From Lachnospiraceae bacterium (lineage in GTDB: Bacteria; Bacillota; Clostridia; Lachnospirales; Lachnospiraceae), in assembly GCA_021204285.1 (NCBI GenBank), contig JAJPZP010000045.1, forward strand, positions 1,524-30,344: a DNA stretch of 28,821 nucleotides, in the 5' to 3' direction. The notes beneath the pieces were generated by a model. The model did not search any database and was not told where the DNA came from. It saw only the letters and a program-made list of their open reading frames with translations. Within the stretch, counting starts at the first letter, position 1. Each line of letters starts with the position of its first letter. This document shows positions 6,616 to 14,277 of this stretch, in pieces. Both the position numbers and the translations under genes were made by a program.

Positions 6616-8790
6616 TCAACGCCCGTGCCGGAGCCGGCGCAGCAGCCGCACGGGAGGCCAGTTGTAGATGCGCTCCGCCGTGCGTACACGGTTCAGCAGG
6701 TTCATGCAGGCGAAGGCCGTGTCGTGGTTCAGTTCCTGCACGATCAGTTCGAGATAGACCAGGCGTGTGCCCTCGGTGAGGGCCGGGACTGTGATCTGCG
6801 GGTCGTCGGTGGTGTACAGGATGCCCTGCGCCTCCAGTTCCCGGCCATTGTGAATGTAGTCCAGGGTATAGCTGCCGCCGAGCTCGCCTAGGATGCGTTT
6901 TATACTCACCAGACAGGGCGTCTCAGCCGGGTCAATGCGCAATGCTTTCGTCCCTTCCGGGAGAAGAAGCCGGACGCGAACGTGGCCTTCCTTGTCAGGT
7001 GCCGTGTCGATCCACCAGCTGTCGGTCTCCGTAAATCCCTCGCCGGTGTCGGCGTAAATCTGCATACGCTGCTTTCCTGCATGGTCGAGCAGATCGCTTA
7101 AACGCAACGTCCGTCCTGCCGTGTGCAGGTACTGCGCATCGATCGTCACCGTCCCCTGCAGAAGCCAGAGCTGGAAGTGGTGCTCCATCTCTGCAAAAAT
7201 CTGCTCCTCATGAGAGGAAATACCCATCTGTGCCATTAGGCCAAGTCCCTGCAGATCCGTCCTGCTGTGCAGATAAAGCGACAGCGCGCGCCAGAGCAGG
7301 TATTCGACCGGAACCTGCACCTCAAAGGTCCACTCGTAATCGATCACTTCCACGCCATGCGAGGTCTCCATCAGGTTTCCGAAAATCCAGTCGAGATTAT
7401 TGACAGGCGCTCCCTCATAGGCCTTCTCAAAGGCAGGGTCGCCAAACATTTCACAGAAACGGCTGCTCTTTTCAAACGGCATAAGCTCCGGTGTAAGACA
7501 GGCAACCAGAAACCTGCGGTAGTCCTGCAGCGCAGCGGCCAGACCCGCATAGTCCTTCTTGTTCCGCAACCCGTCGAGCCGCTCTTCAAAGGTTCGCCCC
7601 TCCAGAAACGCAAAGTATGCCGCACCGTCCCGCAGCTCACAGAGATTCGCGCGGATACCACCCGCCACACACTGACGGGCCAGCGCCGCCTCCCGGCGTT
7701 TCATATTTTCAATATGCTCCTTCGCCTGCGTGGAAACCGGCACTTTGCGCACCTGCCTTCCTCCGGCGTTCTCCAGTATATCAGTTCGAATCGACCAGCG
7801 CTCCGCGCGGTCGTTGGAATATTTTACATAGATCGGACGCTCCTGCGTCTGAGATCCTGCCACAATCAGAAAGGCATTGGCAAATTCCGGAAACCTGCCA
7901 TCGGCGATCAGCCGGTCATAGGCCTTTTCCTCGTCAAACAGCACCAGTCGCTCGCCCTCGAAATTCCGGAGATTTCGATTCAGCTCTCCGGTCTTCGGCA
8001 GCCAGCGGTCAGAGTAAATGCTCACCGGGAACCAGCGCTCCGGATAAGGATAGTAGAACACCGCCTCAGAAAGACCGCTCCTGGCAAGTATCCGTTCCAG
8101 CTCACGCTTCGTGAAGCCGCAGCCTGCGCCTTCCAGATTATCAAAGTAGACTCCGTTATGCGGATTGGCCGCGCCGGCCCAGTATTTGAGGCCCAGACGA
8201 TTATCCGCCGCAAGCACAAGATGGCCGCCCGGATTCAGGCGTGCTTTCAGCTTCTGCAGCGCCTGCGCCTGCGGATTCTCCCCCGGGAACCAGCGTCCTG
8301 CCTGTTCAAGGACAGCGGGCGCGAGGATCCAGTCAAAACCGCCGGAAAGCGCCTCAAGATTTTTCCACATATTTCCGGCATAAACATGCAGATTCTCCGC
8401 GTCGCTGTGACGCTTCGCGAGAACCCGGCAGCGGCGGGGGCGCTCCTCCAGACAGATCACCTCTTTCGCTTTTCCCAGGAAACCACCGGTCAGCTGCCCC
8501 GTATCCGCGCCGAACTCGAGCACTCGATCCGTCCCGGCAATCGGAAGCCATTCCGTCAGGTTCGCGCGCAGATGTGACAGATGATAAAGTTCTGGCCAGC
8601 CAGGTGCCTCCATACGCCGCAGATCATAGCCTCTGCCCGTGAAAGCCTCAGACTTCGCCTCTTCGGCCTCCCCTGAGGCATAACCGGCATCCACAAGCCT
8701 TTCGATCCGCTCATCCTCCGGAAATTCCTGATCATAACCCACCATTGTTTCCTCATATGTGACTGTCACGTTCCCGAACTGTTCCTGCAT
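6616..8790 (-). CDS. SAM methyltransferase fused to a kinase-like domain (WbdD-like architecture)
   Basis: This 724-residue protein has three parts. Residues about 55-245 are a class I methyltransferase with the SAM loop VLEFGADTGQL (90-100) and NPGGHLVLAADN (187-198). Residues about 310-510 read as an APH/protein-kinase-like fold: IYVKYS with K323 as the beta-3 lysine, the hinge-like YFAFLEGRTFEERL, a catalytic-loop-like LDWIFGN with D467 and N472 at kinase spacing, and VIDYEW with D484 in the DFG position. The HRD histidine is replaced by Asn. The C-terminal region (about 540-724) is a beta-rich domain of unknown role. E. coli WbdD, a methyltransferase-kinase of similar length, caps O9a chains. 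GGAGAGG lies 8 nt before this ATG; the longer start at 8823 has only a weak site. It follows wzt by 87 bp. Confidence 0.8.
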   Translation of the reverse strand: MQEQFGNVTVTYEETMVGYDQEFPEDERIERLVDAGYASGEAEEAKSEAFTGRGYDLRRMEAPGWPELYHLSHLRANLTEWLPIAGTDRVLEFGADTGQLTGGFLGKAKEVICLEERPRRCRVLAKRHSDAENLHVYAGNMWKNLEALSGGFDWILAPAVLEQAGRWFPGENPQAQALQKLKARLNPGGHLVLAADNRLGLKYWAGAANPHNGVYFDNLEGAGCGFTKRELERILARSGLSEAVFYYPYPERWFPVSIYSDRWLPKTGELNRNLRNFEGERLVLFDEEKAYDRLIADGRFPEFANAFLIVAGSQTQERPIYVKYSNDRAERWSIRTDILENAGGRQVRKVPVSTQAKEHIENMKRREAALARQCVAGGIRANLCELRDGAAYFAFLEGRTFEERLDGLRNKKDYAGLAAALQDYRRFLVACLTPELMPFEKSSRFCEMFGDPAFEKAYEGAPVNNLDWIFGNLMETSHGVEVIDYEWTFEVQVPVEYLLWRALSLYLHSRTDLQGLGLMAQMGISSHEEQIFAEMEHHFQLWLLQGTVTIDAQYLHTAGRTLRLSDLLDHAGKQRMQIYADTGEGFTETDSWWIDTAPDKEGHVRVRLLLPEGTKALRIDPAETPCLVSIKRILGELGGSYTLDYIHNGRELEAQGILYTTDDPQITVPALTEGTRLVYLELIVQELNHDTAFACMNLLNRVRTAERIYNWPPVRLLRRLRHGR

Positions 8791-8877
8791 GCCAACTGCC
8801 TCTCCACATGTGCTCATACACATTGCCTCAGAGCATCACTCTTATCCGGAGTCCGCTCACCGGCCTGTCTAAAACTT

Positions 8878-10158
8878 CTATTCCTTCTCCACCGTGATCT
8901 TCGAGTTCATATCATAGAAACCGACCGTATCTTTGTCCGAGAGCACGGTCATACCCACCAGATCATACAGTCTGTGGTACACTTTGAATTCGTCCCCGAC
9001 ATAGCCCGTGCAGCCGAGTGAAATGAGATAATCTCCTCCCTGCAGATCAATGCGCTGTTCGTAGGTCACGACACGCGTCTCACCCGCCTCGACCGTACCG
9101 GTCTCGACCCGCTCGAACATCGTGTTCGTGCCGGTGATGTCGGTTCCCTGTTTATTCCGGATCGTGATCGTGAAAATCGGATTTTTTATCTGTCCGTGAA
9201 AATAAATCTTCGCCTTCACCCGGCAGACCGTTCCCTTCTCGATGATATTGGAGAACTGCCCGTAACGGTCGATCATACAGAAGTCCACAATCTCCGCTGT
9301 CTTTTCCCCATAATCGAGCAGCGTCGGATTCGTCTCAAAGTGATCCTTCCATGCCGTGCCGTCCTGCGTATGGACACCGATATCACTCTTCCCGCTTACG
9401 TCCTCAAGCGTCTCCTCGTCGAGCTGATGGACGAGAAGCTTCTTATACATATTGACCATGTCCTTCGGAGAACCCTCTGCCAGCTTCACACCCTTGTTCA
9501 GCAGAATCACACGGTCACAGTATTTCGCGATACTGGTCAGGTCATGGCTCACGAACAGGATCGTCTTCCCGAGTTTTTTGAACTCTTCAAACTTGTGATA
9601 ACACTTTGCCTGGAAGAATACATCTCCGACCGCAAGCGCCTCATCCACAATCAGGATCTCCGGATCAATGTTGATCGCCACCGCGAAGGCGAGGCGCACG
9701 AACATACCGCTCGAGTAAGTCTTGACCGGCTGATGGATAAATTCACCGATATCCGCAAAATCGAGAATATTCTGAAGCCGCTCATCGATCTCCTTCTCCG
9801 TGAAGCCCATCATCATCCCGTTCAGATACACGTTCTCAAGTCCGGTGTACTCCATATTAAAACCTGCGCCAAGCTCAAGCAATGCCGAAATGCGTCCATT
9901 GATCTCAAGAGAACCGGAAGTGGCGCTTAAGACTCCCGTGATAATCTTCAGGATCGTTGACTTGCCGGAACCGTTGACGCCAATGATGCCGACCATCTCC
10001 CCTTCCTGCACGCTCATGCTCACATCGCGCAGCGCATAGTGCTCGCTGTAGCACTTCTGCTTTGTCAGGCCAAGGGCGTCTTTCAGACGGTCGCGGTTCC
10101 GATCATATAATTTGTAAATCTTTGTGACATGTTCCAGTCTGATCGCTGTATCTGACAT
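8878..10158 (-). CDS. wzt: Polysaccharide ABC transporter ATPase with C-terminal glycan-binding-type domain
   Basis: This is the ATP-binding subunit of an ABC-2 exporter for a lipid-linked polysaccharide (Wzt/TagH group), 426 residues. Walker A GVNGSGKST is at 60-68, the shortened signature YSSGM at 148-152 and Walker B ILIVDEALAVGD at 168-179, all typical of the polysaccharide/teichoic-acid export branch. Residues about 275-426 form the Wzt C-terminal beta-sandwich (GTVCRVKAKIYF, IKNPIFTITIRNKQG, LQGGDYLISLG). In O9a-type systems this domain binds the capped chain end before export; a plain TagH lacks this type of domain. The ATG has GAGGAG upstream. The partner permease lies 103 bp before it. 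The next gene is the putative capping enzyme, supporting the reading that this domain recognises a terminal modification. Confidence 0.93.
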   Translation of the reverse strand: MSDTAIRLEHVTKIYKLYDRNRDRLKDALGLTKQKCYSEHYALRDVSMSVQEGEMVGIIGVNGSGKSTILKIITGVLSATSGSLEINGRISALLELGAGFNMEYTGLENVYLNGMMMGFTEKEIDERLQNILDFADIGEFIHQPVKTYSSGMFVRLAFAVAINIDPEILIVDEALAVGDVFFQAKCYHKFEEFKKLGKTILFVSHDLTSIAKYCDRVILLNKGVKLAEGSPKDMVNMYKKLLVHQLDEETLEDVSGKSDIGVHTQDGTAWKDHFETNPTLLDYGEKTAEIVDFCMIDRYGQFSNIIEKGTVCRVKAKIYFHGQIKNPIFTITIRNKQGTDITGTNTMFERVETGTVEAGETRVVTYEQRIDLQGGDYLISLGCTGYVGDEFKVYHRLYDLVGMTVLSDKDTVGFYDMNSKITVEKE

Positions 10159-10261
10159 GATACTCCTCGTTGTTTTCTATATATCACAGTGCAGTTTGAT
10201 TACGCTTCGCCCCATCTCGCTGTCGGGCTTTCGCCCTATGGAAGATGAAAAATGCGCACCG

Positions 10262-11074
10262 CTACAGGACATCCGCAAAATGTATCTTGAGCCTGCGGAA
10301 CACCCGGCTCCCCAGTACCCACAAAAGCGCCGTCACGACCCAGAAATAAACGTTCATCCAGCCAAGGCTTGGCAGGCCGCCGGTCCGGAACAGCACTGCC
10401 CGGTAACCGTAAACGATATAGCACAGCGGGTTCAGCTTCAGAATTGCCAGGATCGGATATTTCGCCAGCAGATCCTCCAGGGACCACATGATCGGCGTCA
10501 TCCAGATACCAACCTGCAGAAAAATGTTGATGATCTGTGTGAGATCCCGGAAAAAGACAACCAGCGCACTCGTCAGCATACACAACCCGGTCACAAAAAT
10601 AAGAAGGCTCGCGCTGAAGTAGAGAATCCCCAGCGTGTGAAGTCCGGGCAGATTGCCATAGAGCGCGAACAAAAGCAGCATAAAAAGCACAAAAAACGCA
10701 TGGATAAACAGTGCGGCGATCGTCTTCACCAGCGGAAGGATGTCAATATTAAAAACAACCTTTTTCACCAGATAATTGTACTCCAGGAGTGCGTTCGTCC
10801 CATTGCTCAGGGCCTCTGAAAAATAAAACCAGGGTACGATGCCGCTGACCAGCCAGAGTACAAAGGGTACGCTGATACCTTCCTTCAGCTGCGCCGTGGC
10901 GCTGTTGAGTCCGATCTGAAAAACGAACCAGTAGACCAGCACGATGATGACCGGCTGGACCATCGCCCAGAGAATACCAAAATAGGACCCGGCATAGCGG
11001 GTCTTAAAATCATTTTTCGCAAGCTTCCATATCAGCCCTCGATTTTTCCAGAAATCCCGTATCATTTGGATCAT
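10262..11074 (-). CDS. wzm: Polysaccharide ABC-2 transporter permease
   Basis: This membrane subunit pairs with the Wzt-type ATPase to flip a lipid-linked polysaccharide across the membrane. It has 270 residues, the usual family size, with six likely membrane helices. The characteristic N-terminal block LAKNDFKTRYAGSYFGILWA precedes the first helix, and the later segment FFRDLTQIINIFLQVGIWMT is typical of this family. I place the start at 11074, with GGAGAGG four bases upstream and 11 nt after the rmlC stop. A 40-residue-longer reading would run into rmlC in another frame and is unlikely. TagG, the teichoic acid permease, is related, but the neighbouring ATPase favours Wzm. Confidence 0.92.
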   Translation of the reverse strand: MIQMIRDFWKNRGLIWKLAKNDFKTRYAGSYFGILWAMVQPVIIVLVYWFVFQIGLNSATAQLKEGISVPFVLWLVSGIVPWFYFSEALSNGTNALLEYNYLVKKVVFNIDILPLVKTIAALFIHAFFVLFMLLLFALYGNLPGLHTLGILYFSASLLIFVTGLCMLTSALVVFFRDLTQIINIFLQVGIWMTPIMWSLEDLLAKYPILAILKLNPLCYIVYGYRAVLFRTGGLPSLGWMNVYFWVVTALLWVLGSRVFRRLKIHFADVL

Positions 11075-11085
11075 ACGGCCTCTCC

Positions 11086-11637
11086 TTACCGGCGCAGCGA
11101 GTGAAGGCCACCCCATTTTTGATCTTTCTCGGAGATTGTGAGCTCCATACCCTCCGGGATCGGCCATTTCACTCCGATATCCGGATCGTTCCATGCAATG
11201 CCGCCCTCATCGTTCGGATGATAGAAATCTGTACACTTATATGCAAATTCCGCATAATCCGAGAGTACGAAAAAGCCGTGTGCGAAGTTCTTGTGATTAA
11301 TATTGTGCTTCTTATTCTCTGCGGACAGTGTCACGCCAAACCATTTTCCCCAGGTAGCCGAACCTGGACGCAGATCCACGGCCACATCGAAAACCTCTCC
11401 TGTCACGACACGCACAAGCTTATCCTGCGGATAGTTGATCTGAAAATGCAGGCCTCGCAGCACACCTTTCTTCGACGCGGACTGATTGTCCTGCACAAAC
11501 TCCATGTCAATGCCGGCCGCCGCATAATCCTTATAGTTGTAGGTCTCCATAAAATAACCGCGCTCATCCCCGAATACAGTCGGTGTGATGATCTTCAGGC
11601 CCTCGATCTCACAGGTCTCTACCTTGATCTTTCCCAT
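11086..11637 (-). CDS. rfbC: dTDP-4-dehydrorhamnose 3,5-epimerase
   Basis: This enzyme (RmlC) carries out the third step of dTDP-L-rhamnose synthesis. At 183 residues it is full length. The RGLHFQ block holds R61 and the catalytic base H64, DKLVRV provides the nucleotide-phosphate lysine, the FAHGF loop is at 118-122, and Y139 in DFYHP is the likely general acid. It is the first gene of the polysaccharide export cluster; rmlA, rmlB and rmlD are not in the window. The ribosome site is weak: AAGGA lies about 13 nt before the ATG in an A-rich stretch. A promoter near 11841-11869 would give a leader of about 200 nt with a terminator-like hairpin and two further RNA structures, so regulation within the leader is plausible. 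Confidence 0.95.
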   Translation of the reverse strand: MGKIKVETCEIEGLKIITPTVFGDERGYFMETYNYKDYAAAGIDMEFVQDNQSASKKGVLRGLHFQINYPQDKLVRVVTGEVFDVAVDLRPGSATWGKWFGVTLSAENKKHNINHKNFAHGFFVLSDYAEFAYKCTDFYHPNDEGGIAWNDPDIGVKWPIPEGMELTISEKDQKWGGLHSLRR

Positions 11638-11678
11638 TTTGCTTTTCTTTTCCTTCCCGTTACACTATTGCGCCGCAA

Positions 11679-11757
11679 GCCACAGACCGCCTGTTACACA
11701 GGCTATATGCCGCCTGCGGCGTCATATATCTGTGGCTCGATGGGCGTCCCGCCCATC
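11679..11757 (-). ncRNA. Candidate structured leader: three-way junction plus hairpin
   Basis: The closing stem pairs 11679-11686 with 11729-11736 (GCCACAGA with TCTGTGGC). Inside it, one arm pairs 11689-11694 with 11698-11703 (GCCTGT with ACAGGC). A second arm pairs 11704-11712 with 11717-11728 (TATATGCCG with CGGC..ATATA), leaving two unpaired bases at the junction. A separate 8-bp hairpin GATGGGCG/CGCCCATC lies at 11739-11757. I do not recognise a known riboswitch class. The structure sits in the transcribed leader of rmlC, but stems alone do not fix the strand. Confidence 0.5.
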
Positions 11758-11759
11758 CC

Positions 11760-11814
11760 AAAATAAAAACACAGTCTTTAGCAGATAAATCTGCACAGCC
11801 TGTCTTTTTATTTT
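11760..11814 (-). terminator. Terminator-like hairpin after the CotH gene and in the rmlC leader
   Basis: AAAATAAAAACACAG (11760-11774) pairs with CTGTCTTTTTATTTT (11800-11814) with one mismatch. An inner stem GCAGA/TCTGC (11781-11785 with 11790-11794) is present. The A-tract/U-tract arrangement would work on both strands. It lies downstream of the CotH gene stop but also just downstream of a promoter, so it could be a simple terminator or an attenuator. Confidence 0.7.
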
Positions 11815-11840
11815 GTTGCTGCGCTTGACTGTTACTCCGG

Positions 11841-11869
11841 ATTATACCATTTATGAGAAATGATTACAA
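11841..11869 (-). promoter_or_regulatory. Promoter upstream of rmlC
   Basis: Read on the minus strand, TTGTAA (11864-11869), a 17-bp spacer and a perfect TATAAT (11841-11846) predict a start near 11834. It lies just after the CotH gene stop. A transcript would pass through the terminator-like hairpin and the three-way junction before rmlC. Confidence 0.6.
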
Positions 11870-11872
11870 GCG

Positions 11873-14176
11873 CTACGGCAGCGCCACGGCTTCCCCTTCT
11901 TCCGTCACACCGTAGAACACTCCGTCCTCCTCGTAAAAATAACGGTACCCGCTGTCATACAGCGACAAAGCCCTCGTCAGGAAATCTTTGCGACCGGTAT
12001 AGATCGTCCGGATTCTCTCCATCTTCGTTTCAAAATCCCGTTCCGCCCAGCGGCTCTCATTAATCTCCCCGTCCATCGCATAAGCCTCCAGATACCAGTC
12101 GAGTGAACGGAGTCCATCCGTATCCGTATCATCCATCTCTCCCAGCGCCTTCTCGATGGCGGGAACAAATTTTTCAGTCCATTCCTTATACACTATCTCC
12201 GCAAAGTCTTCATGACTGTAAAACTGCATCCAGTAGTCATCCATATGCATGGCGGACTGACTGGCAAACCAGCTCCAGGTGTAGTCGCTGTTTGCGGTCA
12301 GCGAGTGTTCCGCGTCCCACTCCCAGACCGCGTGCAGCCGTCCGTCCCCGGTTTTGTCCGAATCCTTATAGTAATAGACGCTGGAACTCACGCTGTTTTC
12401 CATATTCAGCTCATAGATGAGCCACTGATCCGCAAAGGATTCCAGGTCAATGTATTCCGTATAGTATTTTCCTTTTTCATTATAACCATCCTCCGAATAC
12501 AGTGCGTCCTCAAAATCCTGCCAGAACTCTGCGATATACTCCACCTCTTCCTGCGAGGCTTCGGTGATATTGCTCAACACGAAACGGATCAGCCGTTCGC
12601 TCACAAAATTACTGTCGGTCGGATCATAATCCACGTTATCCATCTCCAGAATATAGCCTCCGGTCACATCCTCCGGTGAAGCTTCAAGATGATACCAGGT
12701 CCGGGCGGCATAGCTGTCGTCATCGTACCAGGTTTCCAACTCATACAGCTCCAGATCCCAGCTGTTCACCTTCTGCGTCTCTTCCTCCAGATCCACGAGG
12801 TCAAAGCGCTCCTCTCCCACCTCGATCTTTCCGGTCAGGAGATACATTCCCAGATACTCACCCTCCACATACAGGTGCACAAACTCGGACTCTGGCGCGT
12901 AGTCCATCCCGATTTCACCGGCCAGGTCGTAGGTCACCTTATAGGCTGCCAGAGAATTACCCCGGTAACCGGCCAGCAGTACATAATTCTGAGACGAGCC
13001 GATACCGAACAGATCCTGCTCTTCACTGAATTTCAGGCCATAACTTCTCTTCGCGGCCCGCCAGGAATCATTTCCACGTCCCCGGATCCGCTCAAGAGCG
13101 CCATTCGCGAGGATCACACCGTCTGAGCCAAGCAACGTGAAGGTACCGGACGCCATATTTTCTTTATCCTCATTGAGATAAGCGACATCCGCGCCACCGG
13201 TAAGGTCCAGCATCAGCACCGGCACATTCGATGTCTCAAGGAAACGCAGCGTATACGCAATCCGGTCATGCGCGAAGGAAAGATCGGCCCCCTCTTCGCC
13301 GCACTCCAGCAACAGCGTATCACCGGAAACAAAGGTCACATAAACCCGTGACTCCAGCTCTGTACAGCCCGATGGGATTGCAAAGCACCATGCGCCCTCC
13401 GTTTCAGAATAATAAGCCTGCAGCGTCATGCGCTGCAGATCCACGGCGACGCCGATTTCAATGGAAGTGATGGTGTCCGCCTGTTTCTGTGTGAGGGACG
13501 GTTCGCCATCCTTCTCTTCCCAGCAATACCAGCCGTCCACCCCATAAGAACTGCCAAGCCCGCCGAGCTCCTGGTTCAGCGTCTCCACACTGGCCTGCTC
13601 TTCGTCAAGCGTCCAGCAGCAGTTGCGAACCTCCGAATTGTTCTGTCCGACAATGCCGTCAACCGTATTTCCATTAATCTGCGCACTGCTCGCGCAGTTG
13701 ACAATATAACCGCCAAGACTCAGCGTGGACGCGATCGCACCGCAGGTCTCGCCCGTGATGCTTCCGCCCTCGAGTTCCAGATTGCAGACAATGCCCTCGA
13801 GATTGCGAAAAAGCCCGGCTTCCGTTTCGCTCTGCAGCTCCATATTCTTCAGATGGTAGCCATTGCCGTCGAAGGTTCCCTCAAAATGAATCTCCGACTC
13901 CGTCTCGCTTCCACAGATCAGTTCCCCATCCACGCCTGCAAAATCAAGATCCGCGTACAGATTCACATACTCGTTTTTATATGTATTTCCGCTGTTAACG
14001 GAAGCGACAAATTCCAGATAGTCGTCCACTGTACAGATCTCCAGGACCAGCTCCCCGGACCCCTCCGCTGCAGATAGAAATCCCATATTTTTTACCGCGG
14101 ACGGTAAAGCCAGAAGCAATGCTCCCGCAAAAAGTATTCCCGCGATTTCTATTTTTTTCCTGCTCTCCATCCTCAT
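11873..14176 (-). CDS. Secreted CotH-kinase-family protein
   Basis: This protein of about 767 residues has an N-terminal signal or anchor (IEIAGILFAGALLLALPSAV). A GLUG-like beta-repeat region follows (about 40-200: FEGTFDGNGYHLKN, AGLFRNLEG, GAIASTLSLGG). The CotH kinase domain occupies about 295-640, with RIRGRGNDSW, SYGLKFSEEQ, the YLGMYLL strand and VWEWDAEHSL holding the metal-binding Asp. CotH proteins are atypical kinases that phosphorylate coat or surface proteins; here the extracellular setting suggests a surface or matrix target. The tail (YFYEEDGVFYGVTEEG) looks like a C-terminal beta motif. The start is uncertain: GTG at 14218 lies upstream of the promoter, while the ATG at 14176 begins one base after the predicted transcription start. 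ATG 14170 is also possible. Confidence 0.85.
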   Translation of the reverse strand: MRMESRKKIEIAGILFAGALLLALPSAVKNMGFLSAAEGSGELVLEICTVDDYLEFVASVNSGNTYKNEYVNLYADLDFAGVDGELICGSETESEIHFEGTFDGNGYHLKNMELQSETEAGLFRNLEGIVCNLELEGGSITGETCGAIASTLSLGGYIVNCASSAQINGNTVDGIVGQNNSEVRNCCWTLDEEQASVETLNQELGGLGSSYGVDGWYCWEEKDGEPSLTQKQADTITSIEIGVAVDLQRMTLQAYYSETEGAWCFAIPSGCTELESRVYVTFVSGDTLLLECGEEGADLSFAHDRIAYTLRFLETSNVPVLMLDLTGGADVAYLNEDKENMASGTFTLLGSDGVILANGALERIRGRGNDSWRAAKRSYGLKFSEEQDLFGIGSSQNYVLLAGYRGNSLAAYKVTYDLAGEIGMDYAPESEFVHLYVEGEYLGMYLLTGKIEVGEERFDLVDLEEETQKVNSWDLELYELETWYDDDSYAARTWYHLEASPEDVTGGYILEMDNVDYDPTDSNFVSERLIRFVLSNITEASQEEVEYIAEFWQDFEDALYSEDGYNEKGKYYTEYIDLESFADQWLIYELNMENSVSSSVYYYKDSDKTGDGRLHAVWEWDAEHSLTANSDYTWSWFASQSAMHMDDYWMQFYSHEDFAEIVYKEWTEKFVPAIEKALGEMDDTDTDGLRSLDWYLEAYAMDGEINESRWAERDFETKMERIRTIYTGRKDFLTRALSLYDSGYRYFYEEDGVFYGVTEEGEAVALP

Positions 14177-14183
14177 AAAATGT

Positions 14184-14212
14184 ATTATAACCCGGCCACG
14201 CCCGTTTCGCAA
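14184..14212 (-). promoter_or_regulatory. Promoter of the CotH gene, implying a leaderless mRNA
   Basis: TTGCGA (14207-14212), a 17-bp spacer and a perfect TATAAT (14184-14189) are read on the minus strand. The predicted +1 is about 14177, one base before the ATG at 14176. No Shine-Dalgarno sequence exists before that ATG. The promoter is back-to-back with the one for the plus-strand glycosyltransferase. Confidence 0.6.
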
Positions 14213-14228
14213 GCTCACCGGGGCAGCG

Positions 14229-14257
14229 TTTACTTTTTCACCCGCCCATGTTACAAT
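14229..14257 (+). promoter_or_regulatory. Promoter of the ArnT-like gene
   Basis: TTTACT (14229-14234), a 17-bp spacer and TACAAT (14252-14257) predict a start near 14264, about 14 nt before the ATG, just enough to include GAGGT as ribosome site. An inverted repeat overlaps the spacer and start region. Confidence 0.55.
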
Positions 14258-14266
14258 GAGCGGGTG
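14239..14266. promoter_or_regulatory. Inverted repeat bracketing the -10 box, operator candidate
   Basis: CACCCGC (14239-14245) and GCGGGTG (14260-14266) form a perfect 7-bp inverted repeat with a 14-bp centre containing the -10 box TACAAT. Because most of it lies upstream of the predicted start, a protein operator is likelier than an RNA hairpin. Confidence 0.4.
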
Positions 14267-14277
14267 AGGTACGGTTT

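Noticed and set aside
7267-8577. 436-codon plus-strand open frame
   Set aside because: Antisense to the methyltransferase/kinase-like gene, which has clear motifs; no motif is seen in the shadow frame.
10159-10261. Separate promoter or structured element between wzm and wzt
   Set aside because: A small GGGC/GCCC hairpin and a TATATA are present, but no -35 at suitable distance and no strong structure.
14239-14266. Intrinsic terminator
   Set aside because: The 7-bp stem has a 14-nt loop, no T-run follows on either strand, and it overlaps a good promoter.
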